Below are positions 35,459 through 45,295 of a stretch of DNA of 64,000 bases, in pieces. The stretch's first letter is position 1. Every line of letters starts with the position of its first letter. Source of the stretch: Ruegeria conchae (GTDB lineage Bacteria > Pseudomonadota > Alphaproteobacteria > Rhodobacterales > Rhodobacteraceae); the NCBI RefSeq assembly GCF_000192475.1, contig NZ_AEYW01000022.1:124001-188000 (forward strand), in the 5' to 3' direction. Under the pieces are notes generated by a model. It was not told the DNA's origin. It made no database searches and saw only the letters and a program-made list of their open reading frames with translations. The position numbers and the translations under genes are program-made.

Positions 35459-35637
35459 ATCGAACGGACCGAAGGGGGCCGGGAACTTGAGATTGGTTGC
35501 TTTCGACGGGGCAGCCAGTTCACTCATCAAAGGTATGGCTGCGGGTGAGTTTGTCCTGATTGAAAACAGTTGCCCGACAAGTGAAAAGTTCTGTCCTTTC
35601 CTCTTGCTTTAGCCGCGTACCCGTCCGATAGGGCGAT

Positions 35638-36843
35638 ATGTTCAAAAGCCGAGCCATAACCTTCATTCTGATCACGCTGATGATCGACGCCATCGGTATC
35701 GGCATCGTGTTCCCCATCATGCCCGACCTGATGGATCGCGTTGGTGCTGGGGACACCGGGCAGGGCGCCTTTTGGGGCGGGCTGCTGATGGCGGCCTATG
35801 CCGGAGCGCTGTTCCTGTGCGGCCCCATTGTAGGCAGCATTTCGGACGCCATCGGACGCAGGCCGATCCTGATAGCCGCCTTGGTCATGCTCGCGCTGGA
35901 TTACGTGATCATGGCATTGGCTGACAGCTTCTGGTTGCTTCTTCTCGGGCGCACGCTCGCAGGGTTGGCCGGGGCAACCTACATCACCGCGACGGCTTAC
36001 ATTGCCGACATATCCTCGCCCACCGAAAAGGCTGCAAATTTCGGTCTGATTGGAGCGGCTTTCGGGATCGGGTTTGTGCTTGGGCCAGCCATCGGAGGCA
36101 TTGCAGCCGAGATCAGTATCACTGCGCCGTTCTGGATCGCTGCGGTTTTATCCGCCGCGAACGCCCTGTTCGGTGTGTTTGTATTGCCCGAAAGCCTGAC
36201 ACCCGAAAAACGCCGCCCTTTTGGCAAGCGCGATCTGAATCCGTTCAAATCGATCTTTGACGCTTTCCGGTTTCCAGGGCTGGCGATACCGCTGCTGTGC
36301 ATTTTCATCTTTGAATTTGCCAACATGGTTTACCCAACCCTTTGGGCGTTCTGGACACGTGAAGTTTTCGACTGGCCGACACTCTACATTGGGTTGTCGC
36401 TTGCTGCTTACGGCGTGTTGCTGGCGATTGTGCAGGGGGGATTAATGCCCCTTCTTATCAGGTGGATTGGCGATTACCGCACATTGATGCTGGGGATGAT
36501 ATCCGCGCTGATTGGATTGATCGGATTTGGTTTTACCGCAACGATCACCGCCCTTGTGGTCTTTCTTTTGCTGGCCGCCTTGTCTGATCTTGTGCCCGCA
36601 TTGATGACGGCAATGGCCTCGAACCAGGCCGACGAAGACCGTCAGGGTGTGGTGCAGGGGGTCATCGCGTCGCTATCATCTGTTGCTGCTGTCCTGTCGC
36701 CCCTGGTGATGACCGGCCTATTTCAGGCTTCAGTCGATGCTGAAGGCGTCTACCTTCCGGGCGCACCCTTCTTTTTCTCGGCCGTTTTGGTGTTGGCGAT
36801 GATGCCTTTGGTGGTTCGTTTGCGCGGGCACGCCTCGGTCTGA
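35638..36843 (+). CDS. MFS efflux transporter, TetA/Bcr type
   Basis: A 401-residue drug:H+ antiporter-like protein with 12 predicted membrane segments. MFS motif A appears as VGSISDAIGRRPILIAALVM, and motif C-like residues in the fifth helix as GLIGAAFGIGFVLGPAIGG. It resembles TetA proteins of the DHA1 group, though resistance to tetracycline is not implied by this level of similarity. It is monocistronic: a bidirectional terminator follows. Confidence 0.85.
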   Translation: MFKSRAITFILITLMIDAIGIGIVFPIMPDLMDRVGAGDTGQGAFWGGLLMAAYAGALFLCGPIVGSISDAIGRRPILIAALVMLALDYVIMALADSFWLLLLGRTLAGLAGATYITATAYIADISSPTEKAANFGLIGAAFGIGFVLGPAIGGIAAEISITAPFWIAAVLSAANALFGVFVLPESLTPEKRRPFGKRDLNPFKSIFDAFRFPGLAIPLLCIFIFEFANMVYPTLWAFWTREVFDWPTLYIGLSLAAYGVLLAIVQGGLMPLLIRWIGDYRTLMLGMISALIGLIGFGFTATITALVVFLLLAALSDLVPALMTAMASNQADEDRQGVVQGVIASLSSVAAVLSPLVMTGLFQASVDAEGVYLPGAPFFFSAVLVLAMMPLVVRLRGHASV

Positions 36844-36849
36844 AAAAAA

Positions 36850-36877
36850 ACGCACCCGCAGCGACCCGCGAGTGCGT
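36850..36877. terminator. bidirectional terminator between the MFS gene and gabD
   Basis: ACGCAC (36850-36855) pairs with GTGCGT (36872-36877), and an inner CGC/GCG extends the stem past one mismatch. AAAAAAAA on the left gives a U-run for the minus-strand gene, and TTGGTTTT on the right a weaker one for the plus-strand gene. Confidence 0.8.
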
Positions 36878-36901
36878 TGGTTTTCGACGAATTGAAAGCG
36901 C

Positions 36902-38377
36902 TTACTGAATTTCACCCATACAGAGATACTTCATCTCAAGGAAATCTTCGGTTCCGTATTTCGAACCCTCGCGGCCCAGACCGGACTGCTTGACACCGCC
37001 AAACGGTGCAACTTCGGTCGAGATCAGGCCGGTATTAACGCCCACCATGCCCGATTCAAGCGCCTCGGCAACGCGCCAGACCCGCGCCAAATCGCGGCTG
37101 TAGAAATACGAAGCCAGGCCGAACTCACTGTCATTGGCCATGGCAACGACGTCGTCTTCCTCTTCGAACTTGAACAGAGGGGCAACGGGGCCGAAGGTTT
37201 CATCCTTCGCGACCACCATGTCGCGGGTTACGCCGGTCAGAACGGTGGGTTCAAAGAATGTCCCGCCCAGATCCGAGCGTTTGCCCCCCATCGTGACCGT
37301 CGCGCCTTTGGATACCGCGTCCGAGATGTGCTCTTCGACCTTGGCGACCGCTGCGTCGTTGATCAGCGGACCTGTGGTGATGCCGTCGCCAAAGCCATTG
37401 CCCACATTCAGATCTTTGGTTTTCTCGGCCAGCTTGGCAGCGAATTCATCGTAGACACCTGCCTGCACATAGATCCGGTTGGCGCAGACGCAGGTCTGAC
37501 CGTTGTTGCGGAACTTGGCGATCATCGCGCCGTCCACAGCCGCATCCACATCGGCGTCGTCGAACACGATGAATGGCGCGTTGCCGCCCAGTTCCAGCGA
37601 CATCTTCTTGATGGTGCCTGCCGCCTGACGCATCAGGATCTGACCTACACGGGTCGAGCCGGTAAAGGTGATCTTGGCAACCTTGTCGTTGGTGCACAGC
37701 TCATTGCCCACACCCGAGCTATCGGTACCGGGGATCACGTTCAGCACGCCCGCCGGGATACCCGCACGTTCGCCCAGTACTGCCATCGCCAGCGCCGAAA
37801 GCGGTGTAAGCGTTGCAGGACGCGCCACAAACGTACAACCCACGGCCAGCGCCGGGCCGACCTTGCGCGCGATCATCGCGTTGGGGAAGTTCCACGGTGT
37901 GATCGATCCCACCACGCCCACGGGCTGCTTTAGCACAACGATGCGCTTGTCACGCTGGTGGCCGGGGATCACGTCGCCGTAGATACGCTTTGCCTCTTCC
38001 GCGAACCACTCGATGAAGGACGCGCCATACAGAATTTCTCCGCGCGCTTCAGCCCAGGGTTTGCCCATCTCAGCGGTCAGGATAGTGGCCAAATCGTCAG
38101 CGTTTTCGACCATCAAATCGAACCACTTGCGCAGGATCGCGCCGCGTTCCTTACCGGTCTGCGCAGCCCATTCCTTTTTCGCAGCATAAGCCACATCAAT
38201 GGTCTGCCTGGTGCCTTCGATGTCGATATCCGTCACATTGGCGATCAGATCGCCGGTGGCAGGGTTGTGAACCGGAAAGGTCGCCTCACCCTCAACCCAC
38301 GCGCCGTTGATATAGGCGCGGGTTTCCAGAAGGCTGGGATCCTTCAGCTCCAGTTTCGTCACTTTGGTGTCCAGCAT
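36902..38377 (-). CDS. gabD: NAD(P)-dependent succinate-semialdehyde dehydrogenase
   Basis: Oxidises succinate semialdehyde to succinate, the last step of the GABA shunt. 491 residues from an ATG with GGAG upstream. Hallmarks are GVVGSITPWNFPNAMIARKV, the NAD-binding GSTRVGQILMRQAA, the catalytic Glu in LELGGNAPFIVFDDAD and the nucleophile in NNGQTCVCANRIYVQ. VGVNTGLISTEVAPFGGVKQ and GREGSKYGTEDFLEMKYLC are typical of the GabD group. The same fold covers glutarate-semialdehyde enzymes, so the substrate is likely but not certain. Confidence 0.93.
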   Translation of the reverse strand: MLDTKVTKLELKDPSLLETRAYINGAWVEGEATFPVHNPATGDLIANVTDIDIEGTRQTIDVAYAAKKEWAAQTGKERGAILRKWFDLMVENADDLATILTAEMGKPWAEARGEILYGASFIEWFAEEAKRIYGDVIPGHQRDKRIVVLKQPVGVVGSITPWNFPNAMIARKVGPALAVGCTFVARPATLTPLSALAMAVLGERAGIPAGVLNVIPGTDSSGVGNELCTNDKVAKITFTGSTRVGQILMRQAAGTIKKMSLELGGNAPFIVFDDADVDAAVDGAMIAKFRNNGQTCVCANRIYVQAGVYDEFAAKLAEKTKDLNVGNGFGDGITTGPLINDAAVAKVEEHISDAVSKGATVTMGGKRSDLGGTFFEPTVLTGVTRDMVVAKDETFGPVAPLFKFEEEDDVVAMANDSEFGLASYFYSRDLARVWRVAEALESGMVGVNTGLISTEVAPFGGVKQSGLGREGSKYGTEDFLEMKYLCMGEIQ

Positions 38378-38593
38378 GATCAGGCTCCTTTAGTAGCGTC
38401 GACCGAGGCTTCGAGGATTTACATGGCCTTGGCGAAGATTTTGTCCTGTACCGTTAGTGGTGCGAGGAATCGGATTACGTTCCCATATACGCCACATGTC
38501 AGCAGGATCAATCCACGCCTCATGGCTTTCGTATACACAATCTCACCATTTCTGTGTTTGGGTCCTGTCTCCAGGCAGAGATCAAGGTCGTTA

Positions 38594-40816
38594 CTATTGT
38601 GAATATCCGCGTATCTGTTCGATGGCTCGGGCAGCGAAACTCCCCGACAAGGATTTGTCAACGCTTGCTTCCAATGCGGGCAACGCAGATGAGGCACTTT
38701 CTCCAATTTCACCCAAAGCAATGGCTGCTTCTTTTCTGACAAAAACCGATGGGCTGTCGAGCAGCTTGATCAACTCAGGAACTGCTGGTGCTGCATTGGC
38801 ACCAAATAGCGCCAATCTTTGAGCTGCTTCACGCTGTTCCTTGGCATCCCCGCGTGACAAATCGGCTTTGAGGCTTGCTATCGTTGTACTCGGTGCAAGC
38901 GCGGCCAATCGAAGACCTTTTTTCAAGCGATTGTTCAAATATTGCTGCGCGCCAATCCAGCGCACTATAAAGAAGTACTCGCGAACAACTTCGTTCAGAA
39001 CCCGCTCATGCTTTCCCTTCTGCCATCGATCGATCATTGCCCGCGCAGAGCTCCGATCGCCATTTAAGGCCAAAACCGAGGCCGCAAATGGCATCAATTC
39101 AATTGCCTGAGGGTTCCGATCCAGTTCATGCAATATGGCCGCCTCTGCGCCGTTCAGATCATCCATTGCAAAAAGCGCAGCACCTTCAAACAACGCGTAG
39201 TGGCTGGGATACGCAGGGTCGAGACGCATTGCAGCCTGTACAAAGGCCAGTCCTTCCTCAGGTTCACCGCCCGCAATCAGGGCCCATCCCATTGTCAAAT
39301 GCGCCTCTGGGTCGCTGGGCTGCAGGGCAATGGCTTTTGCAGCCTCTTGCCTGGCTTCATCCGTTCCCCGACTTACGCCCTGGGCACTGTCCCAATCCGG
39401 AAGGTTAAGACTGACTATCGCCCGGACGACGTGGATCAATGAGGTGTCCTGCTCCGTCAGTTCGCGGAAGTACTTATAGAACAGACCAATATGCATCTGT
39501 TCGTCAGCGCCTGCGAAGCCTGTCCAATGGTGGAAAATGTGCGGTCGTAAATGTGCCAGAGCAAGAGTCGCCCAGGCACGCCCATAATCAGGGTCCAACT
39601 CGACTGCGCGTTCAAAATGCGGAATTGCAGCCAGATTGTCGCGTTCATTGAAACGCGAATAAAGCTCCCAACCGCGCTGGAATGCTTCGCGTGCTTCGAT
39701 GGTTTCCGTTTCTACGTTTTCGATTGCGATTCGACTTTGAGAATCGAGAGGAACATCAAGCTCCTGAGCAATCGCCAGCACAATGTTGTTTTGCAGGTCA
39801 AAAATCTCGTCAATTTCACCATCGAAACGTTCGGCCCAAATCAATCTACCGTTTACCGTGTCGGTCAGGCGGATATTGACCCGAAAACCTTCATCGGTGC
39901 GTCTAAGACTTCCATCGACGACGTAACGAACACCCAATTTTTCGGCAAAACCTGGAACATCAATGTCGCGGTCCTGAAAAGCGAAAGAGGTATTTCCCGC
40001 GATGACAAATAAACCGGAAATGCGGGATAAATCCGTAATCAGGTCCTCGGAAACGCCATCGATCAGCATCTTGTTGGACGGGTCGCTGGTAAAATTTGTC
40101 AACGGAAGCACGGCAATTGATGGCAGGTCTGGTAGCGGGTAGGCCAATTGCGCTTCTGAGGCGCGCAGTTGCCCCTTTTTCCAGTTCATTGCCCCGAAAT
40201 AACCCATCAATATCAGCACAGCCATAACCGCAGCCAACTTAAGAAACCGTGACGCATTTTTCGCTTTCGGCTTTGTCGGCAAGGGTGCCGCATCAGTTTC
40301 TATTCGGAAAGCCTCAACCGGTTCTGCGATGTTCTTGACTGATTGCGGACCAATTGACGCAAAACTGAAAGGAACCTTGTTGCGGGCATATTCAACGATC
40401 GATTGCGATGCGATAATTCCACCCGGTTCCGCCAATGCCTCAAGCCGCGCGGCCACGTTGACGCCGTCGCCCAATATGTCATTCGCGTTCGAGACCACAT
40501 CACCGACATTCAATCCGATCCGAAAAACGATGGCGCGGTCAGGTTCGATATCTGAGTTTCTTTTCAAAAGTTCCGATTGTATGTCGACCGCCGCACGCAC
40601 CGCATCGACAGCGCTATGGAATTCGATCAGAAAGCTGTCACCCGCCGTGTTCGCAATGCGCCCCGAGTGCCCTGAGACCAATGGCTCGATGACTTCGGCA
40701 CGGATCAAACGCAGCTTGTCTATGGTGCCTTCTTCATCCAAACCGATCAGTCTTGAATAGCCTGCGATATCGGCTGCTAAAATAGCTGCTAATCGACGAT
40801 TTGGTCGGCTTTCCAT
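38594..40816 (-). CDS. class III cyclase-fold protein with TolB-like, TPR and HEAT regions
   Basis: A 740-residue protein: cyclase homology domain (1-175), one membrane segment (about 190-210), a TolB-N-like region (SIAVLPLTNFTSDPSNKMLI, YVVDGSLRRTDEGFRVNI), TPR units (EAREAFQRGWELYSRFNERD, EAHLTMGWALIAGGEPEEGL), and HEAT-like repeats at the C-terminus (APAVPELIKLLDSPSVFVRK, EAAIALGEIGES). The two metal Asp are near 16 (AADIAGYSRL) and 60 (NTAGDSFLIEF), and Asn120 and Arg124 are in DGVNVAARLEAL. Asn57 stands where the purine-specifying Lys usually is, so nucleotide choice or activity is uncertain. It is a single-gene unit. Confidence 0.88.
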   Translation of the reverse strand: MESRPNRRLAAILAADIAGYSRLIGLDEEGTIDKLRLIRAEVIEPLVSGHSGRIANTAGDSFLIEFHSAVDAVRAAVDIQSELLKRNSDIEPDRAIVFRIGLNVGDVVSNANDILGDGVNVAARLEALAEPGGIIASQSIVEYARNKVPFSFASIGPQSVKNIAEPVEAFRIETDAAPLPTKPKAKNASRFLKLAAVMAVLILMGYFGAMNWKKGQLRASEAQLAYPLPDLPSIAVLPLTNFTSDPSNKMLIDGVSEDLITDLSRISGLFVIAGNTSFAFQDRDIDVPGFAEKLGVRYVVDGSLRRTDEGFRVNIRLTDTVNGRLIWAERFDGEIDEIFDLQNNIVLAIAQELDVPLDSQSRIAIENVETETIEAREAFQRGWELYSRFNERDNLAAIPHFERAVELDPDYGRAWATLALAHLRPHIFHHWTGFAGADEQMHIGLFYKYFRELTEQDTSLIHVVRAIVSLNLPDWDSAQGVSRGTDEARQEAAKAIALQPSDPEAHLTMGWALIAGGEPEEGLAFVQAAMRLDPAYPSHYALFEGAALFAMDDLNGAEAAILHELDRNPQAIELMPFAASVLALNGDRSSARAMIDRWQKGKHERVLNEVVREYFFIVRWIGAQQYLNNRLKKGLRLAALAPSTTIASLKADLSRGDAKEQREAAQRLALFGANAAPAVPELIKLLDSPSVFVRKEAAIALGEIGESASSALPALEASVDKSLSGSFAARAIEQIRGYSQ

Positions 40817-41138
40817 AATATCTCAGCCTATCATTTGGGCATTTTTCTGGGAAATGGTTTTCACGGCAGAGCATTTTGCGCTGACATTTGAATGCTGCGC
40901 GCCAGCTATTTGGATTGAGATGAAGGTCTCAGGCCGTTGAATTTGGGCAATAGATGCCGCCGAAGAAGTGTTAAACTGAACGTCAACTCTGCCCGCCAAT
41001 CGATCGATGGTCGTTGCGGGTTTTTATCAGCAACGGGCGTCGGCAGTCCTGCGGGCTGACGCCCCATTTGTCCTCAAAAAAAGAAAAACCCCGCTGACGG
41101 CGCAGCGGGGTTTAATCGACTTTCGAAATTGTGCAGCC
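40817..41138. other. gap between the cyclase-like gene and asd
   Basis: 322 bp without a coding region. The right end holds the asd terminator (41086-41113). To its left are several short hairpins: CCCGC/GCGGG ending in TTTTT near 40991-41025, CGTTGC/GCAACG at 41012-41035, and GGGCGTC/GACGCCC at 41035-41064. The first resembles a plus-strand terminator with no upstream gene, so a small RNA on the plus strand is possible. I see no promoter that would prove it. Confidence 0.5.
41086..41113 (-). terminator. rho-independent terminator of asd
   Basis: A perfect 11-bp stem AAACCCCGCTG/CAGCGGGGTTT with a six-base loop. In the minus-strand direction it is followed by TTTCTTTTTTT-like bases. It lies 25 bases after the asd stop. 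Confidence 0.92.
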
Positions 41139-42161
41139 TCAGCCCTTTTTCAGAACCTCACGGCCCAGCAATTCTGCAATCTGAACTGCGTTCAACGCTG
41201 CGCCTTTGCGCAGATTGTCGGACACGCACCACAGGTTCAGACCGTTCTCGATGGTCGAGTCCTGGCGGATACGACTGATGAAGGTGGCGAAGTCACCCGC
41301 GCATTCGATGGGCGAGACGTAGCCGCCCGCTTCACGCTTGTCGATCACCATGATGCCCGGCGCTTCGCGCAGAATGTCGCGGGCTTCGTCTTCGTCCAGA
41401 AATTCCTCGAACTCGATATTTACGGCCTCAGAGTGGCCAACAAAGACCGGAACGCGGACGCAGGTGGCTGTGACCTTGATCGACGGGTCGACGATCTTTT
41501 TGGTCTCGACAACCATCTTCCACTCTTCCTTGGTCGAGCCGTCTTCCATGAAGACGTCGATCTGTGGAATGACGTTGAAGGCGATCTGCTTCTGAAACTT
41601 TTTCGGCTCAACCTCGGTCGTCGGGTTATAGATGGCCTTGGTTTGATCCCAAAGCTCATCCATGCCTTCCTTTCCGGCACCGGAAACCGACTGATAGGTC
41701 GAGACGACAACGCGCTTGATCTTGGCGCGGTCATGCAGCGGCTTCAGCGCCACCACCATCTGCGCGGTCGAGCAGTTGGGGTTGGCGATGATGTTCTTGT
41801 TCTTATAGTCGTGGATCGCCTGCGGGTTACATTCCGGCACGATCAGCGGAATGTCCGGGTCATAGCGATAGAGCGATGAGTTATCGATCACCACGCAGCC
41901 AGCTGCCGCCGCCTTGGGGGCGTAGACTTTGGTCGCCTCGGAACCCACGGCAAACAGCGCCATGTCCCATCCGGTGAAATCAAAAGTATCCAGGTCCTTG
42001 GTCGTGAGTGTCGTGTCGCCAAAGCTAACCTCGGTGCCCAGCGAACGACGGCTTGCCAGTGCGGCAAGTTCATCGACCGGGAATTGGCGTTCCGCCAGGA
42101 TGTTCAGCATTTCGCGGCCCACATTTCCTGTGGCACCGACGACTACGACGCGATAGCCCAT
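41139..42161 (-). CDS. asd: aspartate-semialdehyde dehydrogenase
   Basis: Makes aspartate semialdehyde for lysine, threonine, methionine and diaminopimelate synthesis. 340 residues, starting MGYRVVVVGATGNVGREMLN with the NADP-binding glycine motif. The catalytic Cys is in NPNCSTAQMVVALKPL (near 133), and STYQSVSGAGKEGMDEL and the substrate region HSEAVNIEFEEFLDEDEARD fit. A strong terminator follows, so it is a stand-alone unit. Confidence 0.96.
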   Translation of the reverse strand: MGYRVVVVGATGNVGREMLNILAERQFPVDELAALASRRSLGTEVSFGDTTLTTKDLDTFDFTGWDMALFAVGSEATKVYAPKAAAAGCVVIDNSSLYRYDPDIPLIVPECNPQAIHDYKNKNIIANPNCSTAQMVVALKPLHDRAKIKRVVVSTYQSVSGAGKEGMDELWDQTKAIYNPTTEVEPKKFQKQIAFNVIPQIDVFMEDGSTKEEWKMVVETKKIVDPSIKVTATCVRVPVFVGHSEAVNIEFEEFLDEDEARDILREAPGIMVIDKREAGGYVSPIECAGDFATFISRIRQDSTIENGLNLWCVSDNLRKGAALNAVQIAELLGREVLKKG

Positions 42162-42285
42162 TTCATGTCTCCAAAGTTAAGGACGCGCGTTCATAGCCGC
42201 GTTGCGGCAAAGAAAAAAGAGGCGTTTCGGCATATTTCACCCCGTCACACCGATTTGACACAGTTCAGTACCGTTCAAGGTTGTT

Positions 42286-42818
42286 TCAGCAAGGATCGAC
42301 AAACCTCGACAATTGCCTGCGCTTCGCTTTCGATTCGAAGTTCTGTTCGACATGGGTGCACGCGGCGTGTCCCGCGGTGGTTAATGCGGCGCGGTCATGC
42401 AGCATATCTTCCGGCGCACCGGCCAGCGCCTCAGCAATATCTTTTTCGACCAGTCGCCCGGATTCGTCATCTTTGATCTGCGCGCTGAACGCACCGACCC
42501 CATGGCAGGCGATGGCGGGAACGCCCGAGGCCATCGCCTCAAGCGAGGTCAGGCCAAATCCTTCGTGCCGCGCGGGGCCACGAACAGATCGAGCGCGCGA
42601 TAGGTCTCGACAATCTCATCCCAGGGGTGTTCGCCCAGAAAATGAACGCGGTCTCCAAGCCCGGCGTCCTGCAATTTTTGTTTCTGCTAGGCTTCGAACG
42701 CTTTGGTGGTGCGGGTGCCGATCATCTTTTCACCTATCGGCAGCAGCCGGATAAACGTAGTCGTCACACCTGACGGGGAAAGTTTCAATTTGAGCGCAAC
42801 CACTTCGATGTCCCGCAC
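42286..42818 (-). pseudogene. decayed LpcC-type LPS-core glycosyltransferase
   Basis: The N-terminus of an LPS-core family 4 glycosyltransferase (GTG start at 42818: RDIEVVALKLKLSPSGVTTT then FIRLLP) is joined directly to the C-terminal half (LQDAGLGDRVHFLGEHPW, then LDLFVAP, then RHEGFGLTSLEAMASGVPAI). The middle, including the donor-side linker, is missing, so the sequence of 533 bp replaces about 1 kb. There is also a TAG at codon 44 (42689-42687) and a one-base deletion near 42580 that breaks the frame just before RHEGFG. It lies 16 bp after the MFS gene on the same strand. It is not functional. Confidence 0.88.
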
Positions 42819-42833
42819 GGGTGGGCTCCGGTT

Positions 42834-44006
42834 TCAGTCCACGCTGTCCCGACTGAACAGATAGATCACGCAACCAATTGCAAGGGTGGCGGCGAAAAAG
42901 CCGAAGATTGCGGTATAGGGCGCCGAGGGGCTGATCGCGGCGCTGGCCGCATGGATGCGCCCGGTGGCAAATTGCGCCAACCCGACACCGCCGATGCCGA
43001 AGAGGTTCAGCAGGGTAACACCACGCCCGACCAGATGGGCTGGAATGAAGGCGCGACCATGCGCCATGATGACCGGAAAACTGGCGCCCAGAAAGCCGAT
43101 GACCGCAAGCAGCAAGACCGAGAGCCAGACGCCCCCGTCGATCCAAAGGCACAGCAGTCCTAAAGTGGCTGCGCCCAGGGCGTTGCCACCGAAGATCACC
43201 CATTTGCGGGTCTTAAGGATGCGGTCCAAAGGCCCATAGGCAAAGGTGCCCGCAATCATCGCTGCACCCATGATCAGCGTTGCCTGCCCGATCTGAGTAG
43301 TGCTGAGGTCAAATACATCGCGCAGATAAGGCCCTGCCCAGAGACCGCGCAACGCCGCAGAGGGCGCATAGGCCACCAGCATAAGTGGCAGGATGGTCCA
43401 GAGGGCGGGCTCTTTCAGCAGGTCCAGAACCGATCCTTTGTGTTCGGTCTCGACCTTATTGGGATCATGCACCGTCAGCCAGATCCCTGCAGCCACCACG
43501 CCCGAAATGATCGCTAAACCACCCAATGTGGCCCGCCACCCCATAAGCTCAACCGCCAGAGCCGTTGGGTAAGAGGCCACCAGATTGCCGACTGACCCAA
43601 CGCCCAGCATTACTGCGGCGAGCGTGGCGAATTTGGCAGGTGGAAATTCTCTGGCAAAGATATAATAGGACGCCATCAGGACAGGGGAACAGCCAACCCC
43701 GATCAGCGCCATGGCCAGCGCAACATGAAACGGAGTGGTTGCAATGGCGAACAGGCCAGCCCCGCCTGCGCCGCCAATCAGCAAAAGCATCGCAGAGCTG
43801 CGCCTTGGGCCGACACGATCCAGAGCCCAGCCCACCGGGATTTGCATTGCGGCAAAGATCAGAAACCAAAGCCCCGACGCAAAGGCCAGGTCTTCGGGCG
43901 TGGCCCCGATGTCTCTGCCCAGATCGGTAGTCAGCACGGCCAGGAATGCGCGAAAAAACTGGCTGAGGACATAAGCCAGACATAAAACTATCAAGCCTGC
44001 CTGCAT
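42834..44006 (-). CDS. MFS transporter
   Basis: A 390-residue major facilitator with about 12 membrane segments. The ATG at 44006 (MQAGLIVLCLAYVLSQFFRA) is preferred to the upstream TTG-type start at 44069. MFS motif A is seen as GWALDRVGPRRSSAMLLLIG. The pattern of the first half (GVGCSPVLMASYYIFAREFP) recalls nitrate/nitrite and sugar-phosphate type members, but the substrate is unknown. The decayed glycosyltransferase follows immediately downstream. Confidence 0.85.
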   Translation of the reverse strand: MQAGLIVLCLAYVLSQFFRAFLAVLTTDLGRDIGATPEDLAFASGLWFLIFAAMQIPVGWALDRVGPRRSSAMLLLIGGAGGAGLFAIATTPFHVALAMALIGVGCSPVLMASYYIFAREFPPAKFATLAAVMLGVGSVGNLVASYPTALAVELMGWRATLGGLAIISGVVAAGIWLTVHDPNKVETEHKGSVLDLLKEPALWTILPLMLVAYAPSAALRGLWAGPYLRDVFDLSTTQIGQATLIMGAAMIAGTFAYGPLDRILKTRKWVIFGGNALGAATLGLLCLWIDGGVWLSVLLLAVIGFLGASFPVIMAHGRAFIPAHLVGRGVTLLNLFGIGGVGLAQFATGRIHAASAAISPSAPYTAIFGFFAATLAIGCVIYLFSRDSVD

Positions 44007-44152
44007 CTGCTGCCTCTTTTGCCCGTATACCCTGCCGAGATGCTTTGCACGTTGTGCAGGCTTGCACAAGCGCTCGGGGTAGCGCTAAAGGGGCAGACAT
44101 CCTTCACATTTGGGCTATCTTGAAAGCAGTTTTGGGAATTTCAGAGAGTGTT

Positions 44153-45295
44153 ATGCCCCCTTCAGACTCTTTATTTTATGACTCAGTCCCTATTTCAGAC
44201 AGCTTCCTGCGACTGAGCGATCCGGTGCAGTTTACACCTTTGCCTGATACGTGGGTTTTGGGAGTCGCGGATATCGTGGACTCGACCGGAGAGATCGAGC
44301 GTGGCCGTTACAAAACCGTTAACATGGTTGGTGCTGCGGTTATTTCTGGCATGATCAACGCGCTGGGAGGTCGTGTATTCCCCTATGTCTTTGGTGGCGA
44401 TGGGGCCGGCTTTGCAGTGCCGGGCGAAGATGCCAGGATAGCGCGCGAAACGTTAGCGGCTTTGCAGAGTTGGGCCGAAACAGAATTTGCCATCACTTTG
44501 CGCGCAGGGCTGGTTTCGGTGGCTGACATCCGCGCTGCTGGGCGCGATCTTCGTGTTGCCCGCTATGCGCCCTCTACTGGTGTTGACTATGCGATGTTTA
44601 CAGGCGGTGGATTGGCCTGGGCCGAGGCGCAGATGAAATCCGGGCGCGTCGCCATTCCACCGGCTGGGCTTGACGCGCAGCCTGACCTGACGGGCCTGTC
44701 TTGCCGCTGGTCCAACAGTCCGGCCCGCCACGGTCAGATCGTATCTCTGGTAATTCAGCCAACATTAGAGTCTAGCGAAGCCGATTTCGCGGCTTTGAGC
44801 CAATCCGTTTTATCGATCGCCGAAGGGTTGGACCGGGCCGGTCATCCGGTTCCCCAAAAGGGACCACCGATGAGCTTTCCTCCGCCAGGTGTTGATATCG
44901 ATGCCCATGTCTCACGCGCTGGGCGCAATCTGCTGGTTCAGAAGATACGGCTGATGATCGAAAATATGCTGATCGGGCTGTTGTTCAAAACTGGTGTAAG
45001 ATTGGGGCAGTTCGAACCCAATCACTATAAAGAAATGGTCAGCCGCAACGCGGATTTTCGCAAATTTGATGACGGATTGAAGATGACGTTGGATTGCGAC
45101 CCATCCACGTTGGAGCAGATCACCCGGATGCTGGAAGACGCCCAGGCAAGCGGTAAGATCCGATACGGCCTGCATGCTCAGCAAGAGGCGATGATGACCT
45201 GCTTTGTGCCCTCAGCAATGAGCGATGACCATGTTCACTTCGTTGACGGTGCCTCAGGCGGCTACGCGCAGGCCGCAGCTGTGATGCGGGCCTAA
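44153..45295 (+). CDS. DUF3095-family protein, nucleotidyl-cyclase-like
   Basis: A 380-residue protein of the DUF3095 family. The ATG at 44153 (MPPSDSLFYDSVPISDSFLR) is taken. The N-terminal part has the cyclase-type pattern: VLGVADIVDSTGEIERGRYK (Asp40) and YVFGGDGAGFAVP (Asp83). The C-terminal half is helical with a long basic stretch (VQKIRLMIENMLIGLLFKTG) and ends in a region found only in this family. Catalysis has not been shown for this family to my knowledge. Its stop overlaps the stop of the decarboxylase gene by 4 bases, tail to tail. Confidence 0.82.
   Translation: MPPSDSLFYDSVPISDSFLRLSDPVQFTPLPDTWVLGVADIVDSTGEIERGRYKTVNMVGAAVISGMINALGGRVFPYVFGGDGAGFAVPGEDARIARETLAALQSWAETEFAITLRAGLVSVADIRAAGRDLRVARYAPSTGVDYAMFTGGGLAWAEAQMKSGRVAIPPAGLDAQPDLTGLSCRWSNSPARHGQIVSLVIQPTLESSEADFAALSQSVLSIAEGLDRAGHPVPQKGPPMSFPPPGVDIDAHVSRAGRNLLVQKIRLMIENMLIGLLFKTGVRLGQFEPNHYKEMVSRNADFRKFDDGLKMTLDCDPSTLEQITRMLEDAQASGKIRYGLHAQQEAMMTCFVPSAMSDDHVHFVDGASGGYAQAAAVMRA

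Noticed and set aside
41007..41879. A 290-codon plus-strand frame opposite asd
   Set aside because: It crosses the asd terminator and mirrors asd codons; no protein family resemblance.
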